Source: Actinomycetes bacterium (GTDB taxonomy: Bacteria > Actinomycetota > Acidimicrobiia > Acidimicrobiales > RAAP-2). Taken from it: 64,000 nt of DNA. The DNA lies in the NCBI GenBank assembly GCA_021823525.1, contig JAKANY010000002.1:103700-167699 (forward strand), read 5' to 3'. Of this stretch, positions 16,484 to 24,672 are shown one piece after another (position 1 is the first letter of the stretch; each line of letters opens with the position of its first letter). The notes under the pieces are model-generated. The model was not told the origin of the DNA, searched no databases, and saw nothing but the letters and a program-made list of their open reading frames with translations. The position numbers and the translations under genes were made by a program.

Positions 16484-16960
16484 ATGTCCGACGACCTGAT
16501 GCGCTACAAGGAGGTCGTGGGCCGCTTCGCGACGGGCGTGGTCGTGGTGACCGCCGCGACCGCCGAGGGCCCGGTCGGCTTCACGTGCCAGACGTTCGGC
16601 TCGCTCTCCCTGGAGCCACGCCTCATCACCTTCGCCGCCGCGGTCGACTCGCGGACCTGGCCCCAGATCCGCACGCGCGGGGTGGCGGGGGTGAGCGTGC
16701 TGTCCGAGGAGCAGGCCGCGCTGGCCCGCCGCTTCGCGACACGCGACGTCGATCGCTTCGCCGGCGTGCCGTGGCACGCCGGCCCCCAGGGGTCGCCCCT
16801 GCTCGTCGGGGCGATCGCCCAGCTCGAGGGCTCGATCGTCAGCGTGCACCGTCTCGGCGACCACGAAGTGGCCGTGATCGCCGTCGACCACGCCTGGGCG
16901 GGTCCCGGCCAACCGCTGCTCTACCACCGCGGGCGCTACGGAGCCTTCAGCGGCTCATGA
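16484..16960 (+). CDS. Flavin reductase family protein (FMN-binding split barrel)
   Basis: 158-residue NAD(P)H:flavin oxidoreductase-like protein of the HpaC/ActVB type. Motifs: VGRFATGVVVVTA at the N-terminus, GFTCQTFGSLSLEPRLI (flavin-binding strand-loop), GVSVLSEEQAALARRFA, and the C-terminal PLLYHRGRYGAF. Such proteins supply reduced flavin to a separate monooxygenase; no partner oxygenase is adjacent. ATG codons at 16481 and 16484 and a GTG at 16457 are alternative starts; the spacing to TAGGGT favours 16484. Confidence 0.85.
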   Translation: MSDDLMRYKEVVGRFATGVVVVTAATAEGPVGFTCQTFGSLSLEPRLITFAAAVDSRTWPQIRTRGVAGVSVLSEEQAALARRFATRDVDRFAGVPWHAGPQGSPLLVGAIAQLEGSIVSVHRLGDHEVAVIAVDHAWAGPGQPLLYHRGRYGAFSGS

Positions 16961-16999
16961 GGGCTCACTACGCTCCAAGGTGAGAGTCAGGGGAGCGGC

Positions 17000-17416
17000 G
17001 TGGTTAAGTCGGTGATCGCCGGGGCGGTGGTGATTGCGATCGTGATGGTCGTCGTCATCGCACGCGTCCGGTCCCACCACGATCGGTCCCAGTGGGATCG
17101 CGCCGCTCGCCACCCCAGTGCTGCCGCATCGCCCGGCGCGCCGCGCAGCGTGCACCTGACGAGCGATGGCGAGGTCGGCACGCACGCACCGCCGGCCCCG
17201 CCGCGCCTGCACGTCGCGCCGGGCCACGTGTTCGGTGAGGCGGAGCCCGCGGAGAAGCCGGTGGCCCCTCACGGACGGGACGTCCAGCGCGCCCTCGAAC
17301 GCGCCGCGCACCGCTCGCGCTGGCCGCGCCGGCACCCCCGCCGGGGGCGCCGGCGCCTCATCGCCTCAGCGATCGTCGTCGCTGCCGCCGCCGTCGCCCT
17401 GGCGATCTGGCACTGA
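17000..17416 (+). CDS. Small membrane protein of unknown function, 138 aa
   Basis: Hydrophobic segments at residues 4-22 (SVIAGAVVIAIVMVVVIA) and about 120-136 ([17 protein letters not shown]) flank a polar, His/Pro/Arg-rich middle; RRHPRRGRRRL just before the second helix predicts that side as cytoplasmic. I do not recognise the family. The GTG start follows an AGGGGAG ribosome-binding site. The last 51 bp overlap the 3' end of the convergent oligopeptidase gene. Confidence 0.55.
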   Translation: MVKSVIAGAVVIAIVMVVVIARVRSHHDRSQWDRAARHPSAAASPGAPRSVHLTSDGEVGTHAPPAPPRLHVAPGHVFGEAEPAEKPVAPHGRDVQRALERAAHRSRWPRRHPRRGRRRLIASAIVVAAAAVALAIWH

Positions 17417-19594
17417 GGCTCCCGCCAGCCCGAGCGACGCCGGGGCGATGGAGTCCAGGACGAAGGCGGTCACCAGAGCCTCGTCGCGCCACGCGTCGTA
17501 GCGTCCCGAGGGCCCCCCGTGACCTGCGCCCATCTCGGTCTTGAGGTAGGCCTCGACGTCGGCGCCCGACGCGCGCAGCGCTTGGACCCACTTGGCGGGC
17601 TCCCAGAAGCCGACGCGCGAGTCGTTGAGCCCCCCGGTCGCCAGCAGGCGGGGATAGGGGCGCGCCGTGCCGTCGCTCTCCCGTCCGCGGATGTTGTCGT
17701 AGGGGGAGTAGGAGCGGATCGTGCGGTAGGCGCGCGGATCGGCGTCGGGGTCTCCCCACTCCTCCCACTCGCCGATGGTCAGGGGCAGGGTCGGGTCGAG
17801 CATGGTGGTCAGGACGTCGACGAAGGGGACCTCGGCCACGACGGCGCGCCACAGCTCAGGGGCCTCGTTCATGACCGCGCCCATCAGCAGGCCTCCGGCC
17901 GAGCCGCCACGCGCGGCGAGCCGTGGGGGATCGGTCCATCCCGCGGCGACCAGGTGCCGCGCCACGGTGACGAAGTCGCTGAAGGTCGTGGGCTTCTGGG
18001 CCAGGCGCCCCATCTCGTACCACGCGCGCCCCATCTCGCCGCCGCCGCGAACGTGGGCGATCGCGAAGATCACGCCGCGGTCGAGCAGCGAGAGGCGGAT
18101 CGAGGAGAAGCCCGGATCGATGGAGATCTCGTAGCTGCCGTACCCGTACAGCAGCAGCGGTCCGGGCACGCGCGGCCGCAGCTGGCCGTCGCGATCCTCG
18201 AGCAGCTCGCGGCGTGCCACCCACGACACCGGGATGCGCTGCCCGTCGCTGGCGTCCACCCACAGCCGTCCGGTCGCGTAGTGCGTGGGATCGTACCCGC
18301 CCCGCACGCGCTGCTGCTTGCGCACGACGATCGCGCGCGTCGCGAGGTCCACATCCCCGATGAGATAGGGCGTGACCAGGGAGGTCAGGCCCACGCGCAG
18401 CGAAGGCGTCACGTAGTTGGGGTTCGCCCCCAGGCCGATGGTGCTGGGCTGCTCGGGTCCCTCGACCAGCCACGAGCGTGCGAGGAGGTCTCCCTCCCAC
18501 GGGTCCTCGCCCAGGGGGATGATGCGCACTGCCTCCGAGCCCTCGAGGCGCTCGGCGAGCACCAGCGTGCCCGCGAAGGCCTCGACGCCGTCGATGCGCG
18601 TCCCGGGCCGGTGCGCGATCAGCTCACGCCAGGTGGCCTCGCTGGCGTCGCGGACCAGGACGCGAAAGTCCGTGGCTCCCTCGTTGGTGAGCTTGAGCCA
18701 GTATCGCCGCCCGTGGGCGTCGACAACGTGCTCGAGGGCGTATTCGATGCCGGTGCGCCGCGGCTCGAACACCTCGGGCTCGGCGGTCGGGTCCAGGGCG
18801 GGCAGCCAGCGCACCTCGGTCGTCGTGGACGACGAGCTCACCACGACGATGACCTCGTTGTCACGGCTCCGCCCCACGGTCAGGGAGAACTGCGGGTCAC
18901 CCTCCTCGAACACCAAGACGTCGTCACGAGGGTCCGTGCCGAGGGTGTGGCGCCAGAGCTGGTGAGGCCGCATCGACGCATCGACGCGGGTGTAGAAGAA
19001 GACGCGGCTGTCGCCCGACCAGGTGGCGCCGTAGTAGACGTCGTCGACCTGCTCGTCCACCGGGTCCTGACCCAGCAGGGCCCGAAACGTGAGGCGGTGG
19101 TGCTCGGCCCCCTCGGTGTCGCTGGCCACGGCGAGCCAGCGATCGTCGGGGCTCACCTCGAGCACCCCAACCGCGTAGAACTCGTGGCCCTCGGCCTCGT
19201 GATTCTCGTCGAGCAGCACGACCTCGCCGGGGATCGCCGCGTGCGCGTCGACGGCCGGGGGCTCGTCGGCGTCCCCGGCCGGGACCCGGCAGGTGAGGGG
19301 GTAGTCGAGACCCTCCCGCGTGCGCTCGAAGTACCACCACGCTCCGCGGCGCACGGGCACCGAGATGTCGGTCTCGTCGATGCGCTGCCGGATCTCGTCG
19401 TAGATCCGCTCGCGCACGTCGGCCAGGTCCGCCAGGGACTCGGCCAGGAAGTCATTCTCGGCCCGCAGCACGCTTAGGACCTCCGGATCAGTCCGATCCA
19501 TCAGCCAGTAGTAGGGGTCGTCACGCACATCGCCGTGACGGGTGATCGCGTGGGGGCGGCGCGCGGCGCGCGGTGGCTGGGGCACGGGCTCCAC
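17366..19594 (-). CDS. ptrB: Oligopeptidase B (S9A prolyl oligopeptidase family)
   Basis: 742-residue cytoplasmic serine peptidase that cuts short peptides after basic residues. The N-terminal segment ([19 protein letters not shown]) and the seven-bladed propeller fit the family. The C-terminal hydrolase domain has [14 protein letters not shown], the nucleophile in [20 protein letters not shown], the acid region in [15 protein letters not shown] and the histidine in [11 protein letters not shown]. The C-terminal tail ([11 protein letters not shown]) is acidic and low complexity. GTG start with AATACT 6 nt upstream; divergent from sufB. Confidence 0.9.
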   Translation of the reverse strand: MEPVPQPPRAARRPHAITRHGDVRDDPYYWLMDRTDPEVLSVLRAENDFLAESLADLADVRERIYDEIRQRIDETDISVPVRRGAWWYFERTREGLDYPLTCRVPAGDADEPPAVDAHAAIPGEVVLLDENHEAEGHEFYAVGVLEVSPDDRWLAVASDTEGAEHHRLTFRALLGQDPVDEQVDDVYYGATWSGDSRVFFYTRVDASMRPHQLWRHTLGTDPRDDVLVFEEGDPQFSLTVGRSRDNEVIVVVSSSSTTTEVRWLPALDPTAEPEVFEPRRTGIEYALEHVVDAHGRRYWLKLTNEGATDFRVLVRDASEATWRELIAHRPGTRIDGVEAFAGTLVLAERLEGSEAVRIIPLGEDPWEGDLLARSWLVEGPEQPSTIGLGANPNYVTPSLRVGLTSLVTPYLIGDVDLATRAIVVRKQQRVRGGYDPTHYATGRLWVDASDGQRIPVSWVARRELLEDRDGQLRPRVPGPLLLYGYGSYEISIDPGFSSIRLSLLDRGVIFAIAHVRGGGEMGRAWYEMGRLAQKPTTFSDFVTVARHLVAAGWTDPPRLAARGGSAGGLLMGAVMNEAPELWRAVVAEVPFVDVLTTMLDPTLPLTIGEWEEWGDPDADPRAYRTIRSYSPYDNIRGRESDGTARPYPRLLATGGLNDSRVGFWEPAKWVQALRASGADVEAYLKTEMGAGHGGPSGRYDAWRDEALVTAFVLDSIAPASLGLAGASVPDRQGDGGGSDDDR

Positions 19595-19600
19595 TCTGCC

Positions 19601-19606
19601 AGTATT
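19601..19606 (-). promoter_or_regulatory. Leaderless -10 hexamer before oligopeptidase B
   Basis: AATACT on the minus strand lies 6 nt before the GTG at 19594. It is a weaker match to TANNNT than most in the window. Confidence 0.4.
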
Positions 19607-19635
19607 TTCGGGACGGGCGAAGAGAGGTTGTTACT

Positions 19636-19649
19636 ACTATGGCCATAGT
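19636..19649 (+). promoter_or_regulatory. Palindromic operator candidate in the sufB promoter
   Basis: ACTATGGCCATAGT is a perfect 14-bp palindrome 21 nt before the sufB start, in an AT-rich patch (19628-19655) of an otherwise GC-rich region. The overlapping TACTAT (19635-19640) could be a -10 box, so a protein bound here would block sufB transcription. The half-site ACTAT resembles the ACTCT half-site of a palindrome before the Rrf2 gene (31081-31090). Confidence 0.5.
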
Positions 19650-19670
19650 GAAAACTCCCGGAGGTGGGGC

Positions 19671-21071
19671 GTGACCATCGACAACCTCGACTTCAGCCGC
19701 TACCAGTTGGGGTGGTCGGACGATCAAGTTCCGGTGTTCAAGCCGAAGAAGGGCCTCAACGAGGCGATCGTGCGCGAGATGTCGGCGATGAAGGATGAAG
19801 CCGCGTGGATGCGCTCGTTCCGGCTCAACGCCCTGAAGCGCTTCGAGGCCAAGCCGATGGCGCCGTGGTTCGCGTCGCGGATGCCCGAGCTGGACTTCGA
19901 CGACATCTACTACTACGTCAAGCCCACCGAGCAGCAGGTCGACCGCTGGGAGGACCTGCCCGACGCGATCAAGACGACCTACGAGCGCCTGGGGATCCCC
20001 GAGGCCGAGCGCAAGTACCTGGCGGGGGTGACCGCGCAGTACGAGTCGGAGGTGGTGTTCCACCGCAATCGTGCCGACCTGGAGCGCCAGGGCGTCCTGT
20101 TTTGCGACATGGACACGGCGGTGCGCGAGTACCCGGACCTGGTGCGTCGGTACTTCGGCAAGGTGATCCCTCCCAACGACAACAAGTTCGCAGCGCTGAA
20201 CTCGGCGGTGTGGAGTGGGGGATCCTTCATCTACGTCCCCCCCGGGGTCACGGTGGACCAGCCGCTCCAGGCGTACTTCCGCATCAACACCGAGAACATG
20301 GGGCAGTTCGAGCGGACCCTGATCATCGCCGACGAGGGCTCGCAGGTCCACTACGTCGAGGGGTGCTCGGCCCCGGTGTACTCGACGGACTCGCTGCACT
20401 CGGCGGTGGTCGAGCTGGTGGCGCTGCGCGGCTCGCGGATCACCTACACGACGATCCAGAACTGGTCCAACAACGTGTACAACCTCGTCACCAAGCGGGC
20501 GCGCGCCGAGGCGGAGGCCCACGTCGAGTGGGTGGACGGCAACATCGGCTCGCGCCTCACGATGAAGTACCCCTCGGTCTACCTGATGGGCCCCAAGGCG
20601 TCCGGGGAGGTGCTCTCGGTCGCCTACGCCGGACCCGGACAGGTCCAGGACGCGGGCGCCAAGATGGTCCACGCCGCCCCCGAGACGACCTCGACGATCA
20701 TCTCGAAGTCGATCTCCAAGGACGGGGGCGTGACGACTTACCGCGGCCTGGTTCGGGTCGAGGAGGGTGCGCGCGGCGCCAAGAGCTTCGTGCGCTGTGA
20801 CGCCCTGATCCTGGACGAGGAGTCGACGTCCGAGACCAAGCCCTATATGGAGGTGGGCGAGCAGGACGCCTCCGTGGGCCACGAGGCGACGGTCTCGAAG
20901 ATCGGTGACGACCAGCTCTTCTACCTCATGAGCCGGGGACTCACCGAGAGCCAGGCGATGAGCATGATCGTCAATGGCTTCATCGAGCCCGTGACCCGGA
21001 CGCTGCCCATGGAGTACGCCGTTGAGTGGTCGCGCCTGATCGAGCTCCAGATGGAGGGCTCGGTCGGCTGA
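19671..21071 (+). CDS. sufB: Fe-S cluster assembly scaffold subunit SufB
   Basis: 466-residue core of the SufBCD complex that builds Fe-S clusters. SufB hallmarks are present: [13 protein letters not shown]-like loop ([20 protein letters not shown]), [13 protein letters not shown] with the conserved cysteine, the beta-helix, and [20 protein letters not shown] near the C-terminus with the [17 protein letters not shown] tail. The GTG at 19671 is preceded by GGAGGTG (19660-19666), which decides the start over the longer frame from 19542. It opens the forward SUF cluster; no sufR is upstream. Confidence 0.95.
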   Translation: MTIDNLDFSRYQLGWSDDQVPVFKPKKGLNEAIVREMSAMKDEAAWMRSFRLNALKRFEAKPMAPWFASRMPELDFDDIYYYVKPTEQQVDRWEDLPDAIKTTYERLGIPEAERKYLAGVTAQYESEVVFHRNRADLERQGVLFCDMDTAVREYPDLVRRYFGKVIPPNDNKFAALNSAVWSGGSFIYVPPGVTVDQPLQAYFRINTENMGQFERTLIIADEGSQVHYVEGCSAPVYSTDSLHSAVVELVALRGSRITYTTIQNWSNNVYNLVTKRARAEAEAHVEWVDGNIGSRLTMKYPSVYLMGPKASGEVLSVAYAGPGQVQDAGAKMVHAAPETTSTIISKSISKDGGVTTYRGLVRVEEGARGAKSFVRCDALILDEESTSETKPYMEVGEQDASVGHEATVSKIGDDQLFYLMSRGLTESQAMSMIVNGFIEPVTRTLPMEYAVEWSRLIELQMEGSVG

Positions 21072-21108
21072 GCGGCTGCCTGGTCACGGGCGGCCCGATG
21101 CTGCGAGG

Positions 21109-21492
21109 ATGGTGACCATGCCCATGCGCGAGGAGTGCAAGCACTTCCAGAGCCGCACGTACGCGTCGGGCGAGGTGGCGCGCTTCTGCGTGCTGGGCAA
21201 CGCGCCCGATCAGCCGTGGTCCTGCCCGGCCGACTGCGTGACCTACGAACGCCGGCTGGCCGACGTGGGATGGTCGCACGGGACGCTGGTGGATCGACCC
21301 GTCGAGGCGGCCCCGGCGGGTTCGTCGGCCGACGAGCGGCGCCAGGTGCTCGACGAGGCCGATCACGTGCTTGACCAGGTGGCACCAGGCATCCTGGCCG
21401 AGCACCGCGAGGAGCTCGATCGCGCGGCTCGCTCCGCGCGCGGCTGGCGATTCTGGCGTCGGGGCCCCGGGGGGCGCCCTACCGGCCGGTGA
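21109..21492 (+). CDS. Four-cysteine small protein in the SUF cluster, 127 aa
   Basis: I do not recognise this family. Cysteines at residues 10, 27, 39 and 43 (EECKHFQS, RFCVLGN, WSCPADCV) with His12 could bind a metal or an Fe-S cluster; the rest is helical and charged, ending in a basic Arg/Trp-rich tail (RGWRFWRRGPGGR). It begins 37 nt after sufB on the same strand. GATGCT lies 6 nt before the ATG, so it may also have its own leaderless promoter; ATG codons at 21118 and 21124 are alternatives. The last 14 bp overlap the convergent enoyl-CoA hydratase-family gene. Confidence 0.6.
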   Translation: MVTMPMREECKHFQSRTYASGEVARFCVLGNAPDQPWSCPADCVTYERRLADVGWSHGTLVDRPVEAAPAGSSADERRQVLDEADHVLDQVAPGILAEHREELDRAARSARGWRFWRRGPGGRPTGR

Positions 21493-22306
21493 AGTTCGGC
21501 GGACGGCGCTCCAAGAAGGCGCCGAGGGCCTCGACCAGGTCGTCGTTCTCCAGGAAGAGCGCGTTCCATCGGGCGACGAAGTCCAAGCCCTCGTCGATGC
21601 TGCGTCCGTCGTTGGCGCGCAGGACCGCCTTGGTCCCCCGCACCGCCCACGGCGAGTTGGCCGCGATCGTGGCGGCCAGGTCGTGCGCGGCGGCGATCGC
21701 GTCGTCGGCGGCGGGTCCCACCACGCGGTTGACCAGGCCGATGGCGGCGGCGCGCTCGGCGTCGATGTCCTGGCCCGTGAAGGCCAGCTCGGCCGCGTGA
21801 CCGGGGCCCACGATGCGCGGGAGGCGCTGGAGGGTGCCCAGGTCGGCGACGATCGCCATGCGCGTCTCGCGCACCGAGAAGACGGCATCGGGCGCCGCGA
21901 CACGAATGTCGCAGGCGGTGATCAGGTCGACGCCCCCGCCCAGGCAGTAGCCGCTCACCGCGGCGATCACCGGCACGGGCAGCTCGGCCACCGACGAGAT
22001 CGCCTGCTGCATGCGCCGCACCGACTCCAGGCGCCCCCGCGCGCGCGCCGCGGCGGAGCCGCGCGCGCCGCCGCCCGTCAGGCTCGCGCCCAGTTCCTTG
22101 AGGTCGAGGCCGACGGTGAAGTGGCCGCCGCGCGGCGCGATGACCACGGCGCGTACCTGTGGATCGGCCGCGAGGACGGCCGTGGCGCGGGGGAGGTCGG
22201 CCCAGAAAGCGGTGCCCAAGGCGTTGCGGGCGTCGACCCGATTCAGCCAGAGGGTGGCGACCGCCCCCTCGCGCGTCAGCTCGATGACGTCGGACGCGAA
22301 ACTCAC
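21479..22306 (-). CDS. Crotonase, probable delta(3,5)-delta(2,4)-dienoyl-CoA isomerase
   Basis: 275-residue crotonase-fold protein. It follows animal ECH1 rather than ordinary enoyl-CoA hydratase: GYCLGGGVDLITACDIR, VRETRMAIVADLGTLQRLPR, and GLDFVARWNALFL near the end. The three acidic residues used by dienoyl-CoA isomerase all appear: Asp in GGGVDL, Glu in VRET and Asp in VADLGT. It would serve oxidation of odd-numbered double bonds in fatty acids. The GTG at 22306 follows a GAGG ribosome-binding site and gives an N-terminus VSFASDVIELTREG. It is inserted in reverse between sufB and sufD. Confidence 0.8.
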   Translation of the reverse strand: MSFASDVIELTREGAVATLWLNRVDARNALGTAFWADLPRATAVLAADPQVRAVVIAPRGGHFTVGLDLKELGASLTGGGARGSAAARARGRLESVRRMQQAISSVAELPVPVIAAVSGYCLGGGVDLITACDIRVAAPDAVFSVRETRMAIVADLGTLQRLPRIVGPGHAAELAFTGQDIDAERAAAIGLVNRVVGPAADDAIAAAHDLAATIAANSPWAVRGTKAVLRANDGRSIDEGLDFVARWNALFLENDDLVEALGAFLERRPPNFTGR

Positions 22307-22389
22307 GGGTACCTCATGCCCGCGAGCATAGACAGGCAGTCCCCGGGGTGGGGGCGGGAGCGCCGCCAGTACACTGGCCAGGCCCCGAT

Positions 22390-23616
22390 ATGGCTTCCTT
22401 CCGCGACACCGCCCTCCACTTTGTGCGTACGCGTCCTGACGCGTCCCAGCGCGGCGCGAGCTTCCAGCGATTCCTCGACACCGGGCTGCCCAGCGCCAGC
22501 GAGGAGGTGTGGCGCTACGCACCCCTCGAGGACCTGGACCTCGACGGGTTCGCGTTGGCGACCGAGCCCCGCGCCGAGGCCCTCGGGCCGGTGGCCGCGG
22601 CACTCGCGCCCCTCGCGAGTCGCACGATCCACCTGGTCGACGGGTTCGTCGTCGACGAGGGCCGACCGACCGAGGGCGTCGACGTGGTGGTCGACGCGGT
22701 GGACCCGGAGGGGGCCCTCGAGGCCTACGCGAGCGACGCCTTCGCCCTGCTCAACAACGCCCTGACACCGGGCGTCGTGACGGTGACCGTCCGCGCGGGC
22801 GTCGCGCTGGAGGCACCGATCGTGATCGCTGCCGGCGCCGGGTCGGCGGCGTCGTTCCCCCGCGTGCGCGTGGTGCTCGAGCGAGGCGCTCGCGCCGTGC
22901 TCGTCGAGGTCTACGAGGGTGGATCGGGCTCCCTGGTCGACGTGGTGGGCGAGTACGAGGTCGGCCCCGACGCGCACCTGGCCCTGGTCGCGTACCAGCG
23001 GCTGGACCACCGCAGCTGGCACGTCGCCCGCACGTCGGCGCGGTTAGCGAGCGACGCGCGGCTCAGCCACGCGGTGGTGGGGCTGGGTGCCCGCTACGAC
23101 CGCTCGCGCAACGACGCGACCCTGGAGGGCCGCGGGGCCGAGAACGTGCTGCGCACGACCTTCTTCGGCGCGGGCGACCAGGTCCACGACTTTCGCACGC
23201 GCCAGTTCCACGTGGCGGCGCACACGCGCTCGACCCTCCTGTCCAAGGGGGCCGTCGCCGATCAGTCCCGCTCGATCTACACCGGGCTCATCGAGATCGA
23301 GCACGGGGCGCGCAAGACCGACGCCCGTCAGACCAACCACAACCTGCTCCTGTCGCCCAGCGCTCACGCCGACTCCGTGCCGAACTTGGAGATCCGCGAG
23401 AACGACGTGGTGTGCGCGCACGCCTCGAGTGTGGGCCCCCTCGACGAGCTGCAGCTGTGGTACCTCGAGTCCCGGGGCGTCCCCCGACCCGAGGCGCAGC
23501 GACTGATGATCCGGGGGTTCTTCCTCGAGATGCTCGACGCCCTGCCGCGGGTCGTGGCCGACCTCCTGACGGCCGACGTCGACGCCTCTCTCGGAGCGCT
23601 CGAGGTGGTCGCGTGA
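22390..23616 (+). CDS. sufD: Fe-S cluster assembly subunit SufD
   Basis: 408-residue partner of SufB in the SufBCD scaffold. The N-terminal helical segment contains EEVWRYAPLEDLDLDGF (W-R-Y-x-PL motif); the beta-helix core ends in GARKTDARQTNHNLLLSPSA and SVPNLEIRENDVVCAHASSV (HGATVG-like in SufB), with the C-terminal GFFLEMLDALP. ATG 22390 is taken; a longer in-frame GTG at 22348 lacks support, whereas a TACACT box lies about 14 nt before the ATG. Its stop overlaps the Rieske gene by 4 bp. Confidence 0.92.
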   Translation: MASFRDTALHFVRTRPDASQRGASFQRFLDTGLPSASEEVWRYAPLEDLDLDGFALATEPRAEALGPVAAALAPLASRTIHLVDGFVVDEGRPTEGVDVVVDAVDPEGALEAYASDAFALLNNALTPGVVTVTVRAGVALEAPIVIAAGAGSAASFPRVRVVLERGARAVLVEVYEGGSGSLVDVVGEYEVGPDAHLALVAYQRLDHRSWHVARTSARLASDARLSHAVVGLGARYDRSRNDATLEGRGAENVLRTTFFGAGDQVHDFRTRQFHVAAHTRSTLLSKGAVADQSRSIYTGLIEIEHGARKTDARQTNHNLLLSPSAHADSVPNLEIRENDVVCAHASSVGPLDELQLWYLESRGVPRPEAQRLMIRGFFLEMLDALPRVVADLLTADVDASLGALEVVA

Positions 23617-23927
23617 ACGTCGTGGACGCCGGAGCCCTCGAGGACTTCGCCGACGCGACGACGCGCCAGGTGACTCTTGGCGACCGCGTCGTCGTGATCG
23701 TGCGCCTGGGCGACGACGTCTACGTCCTCGACGACCGGTGCAGCCACGAGGACTTCAGCCTGGCGCGAGGCACCGTCGACCCGGACGAGTGCACCATCGA
23801 GTGCGCGCGCCACGGAGCGCTCTTCTCGCTCAAGGACGGTGAGGCGCTCACGTTGCCGGCGACCCATCCGGTGCGCCGCTACGAGGCGACCGTTCGCGAC
23901 GGTCGGGTGGAGGTGAGCGTCGCGTGA
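23613..23927 (+). CDS. Rieske-type [2Fe-2S] ferredoxin of the SUF operon
   Basis: 104-residue single-domain Rieske protein like the ferredoxin components of non-haem oxygenases. Ligands are in CSHEDFSLA (Cys-x-His) and IECARHGALFSL (Cys-x2-His), 17 residues between the two motifs. Such a gene between sufD and sufC is common in Actinomycetota, where it may deliver electrons for cluster assembly; its exact role there is not established. GTG start; GTGA overlap with sufD upstream and a 4-bp overlap with sufC downstream, so translation is coupled. Confidence 0.9.
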   Translation: MNVVDAGALEDFADATTRQVTLGDRVVVIVRLGDDVYVLDDRCSHEDFSLARGTVDPDECTIECARHGALFSLKDGEALTLPATHPVRRYEATVRDGRVEVSVA

Positions 23928-24649
23928 GCGTCTTGACGATCCAGGGGCTGCGCGTCGCGGTCGCCGGACGCGAGGTCGTGCAGGGGTTCGACCTCACGAT
24001 GCGCTCGGGCGAGGTGCACGTGATCATGGGTCCCAACGGCTCGGGCAAGTCCACGCTGGCTCTGGCGCTGGCGGGCCACCCCGGCTACCAGGTCGTCGGG
24101 GGCACCGCGGAGATCGACGGCGTGTCGCTCCTCGACCAGTCGCCCACCGGCCGCGTGCGCACCGGGCTCTTCCTCGCGCTCCAGCAGCCCCTCGAGGTCC
24201 CGGGCGTCCTCCTGCGCGACGTCCTGCGCGCGGCGGGCGCGGACGGAGAGGACCTGGCGGCGCGCATCCAGGACGAGGCGAAGCGTGTCGACCTGCGCCC
24301 GGCGCTGGTCGAACGCTTCCTCAACGTGGATCTCTCGGGCGGCGAGCGCAAGCGAGCCGAGGTCGTGCAGTTCGGCGTCCTGCGTCCCGCGTTCGGACTC
24401 TTCGACGAGGTCGACTCGGGTCTCGACGTGGACTCCCTAGGGGCCGTGGCCCGGCGACTGGCGGCCGCGACCCACGAGTGGCACTGCGGCGTTCTCGTGA
24501 TCACGCACTTCCAGCGGCTCCTCCAGGAGCTGACGCCAACGACGATCCACGTCATGCGCGCGGGGAGGATCGTGGCCCACGGTGGTCCCGAGCTGGCCGC
24601 GACGCTTGAGCGCGAGGGCTACGAGCCCTTCGCCACGGCGTCCGAGTAG
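23924..24649 (+). CDS. sufC: SufC-type ATPase, copy 1 (sufBD operon)
   Basis: 241-residue ABC ATPase that powers the SufB-SufD scaffold. Walker A MGPNGSGKST, SufC signature LSGGERKRAEVVQFG, Walker B FGLFDEVDSGLD and H-motif VITHFQRLL are intact. The Q-loop region reads FLALQQPLEVPG, in place of the usual FLAFQYP. A second, more canonical SufC is encoded at 27697. This copy overlaps the Rieske gene by 4 bp and is clearly cotranscribed with sufD. Confidence 0.9.
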   Translation: MSVLTIQGLRVAVAGREVVQGFDLTMRSGEVHVIMGPNGSGKSTLALALAGHPGYQVVGGTAEIDGVSLLDQSPTGRVRTGLFLALQQPLEVPGVLLRDVLRAAGADGEDLAARIQDEAKRVDLRPALVERFLNVDLSGGERKRAEVVQFGVLRPAFGLFDEVDSGLDVDSLGAVARRLAAATHEWHCGVLVITHFQRLLQELTPTTIHVMRAGRIVAHGGPELAATLEREGYEPFATASE

Positions 24650-24660
24650 TGCGGTCTCGG

Positions 24661-24666
24661 TAGGAT
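24661..24666 (+). promoter_or_regulatory. Leaderless -10 hexamer before the LCP gene
   Basis: TAGGAT lies 6 nt before the ATG at 24673. Confidence 0.55.
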
Positions 24667-24672
24667 TGTCCG

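Noticed and set aside
16957-17012. Leaderless 11-codon frame starting near 16980
   Set aside because: TACGCT at 16970 is 5 nt before a GTG, but the frame stops after 11 codons and overlaps the well-supported ribosome-binding site and start at 17000.
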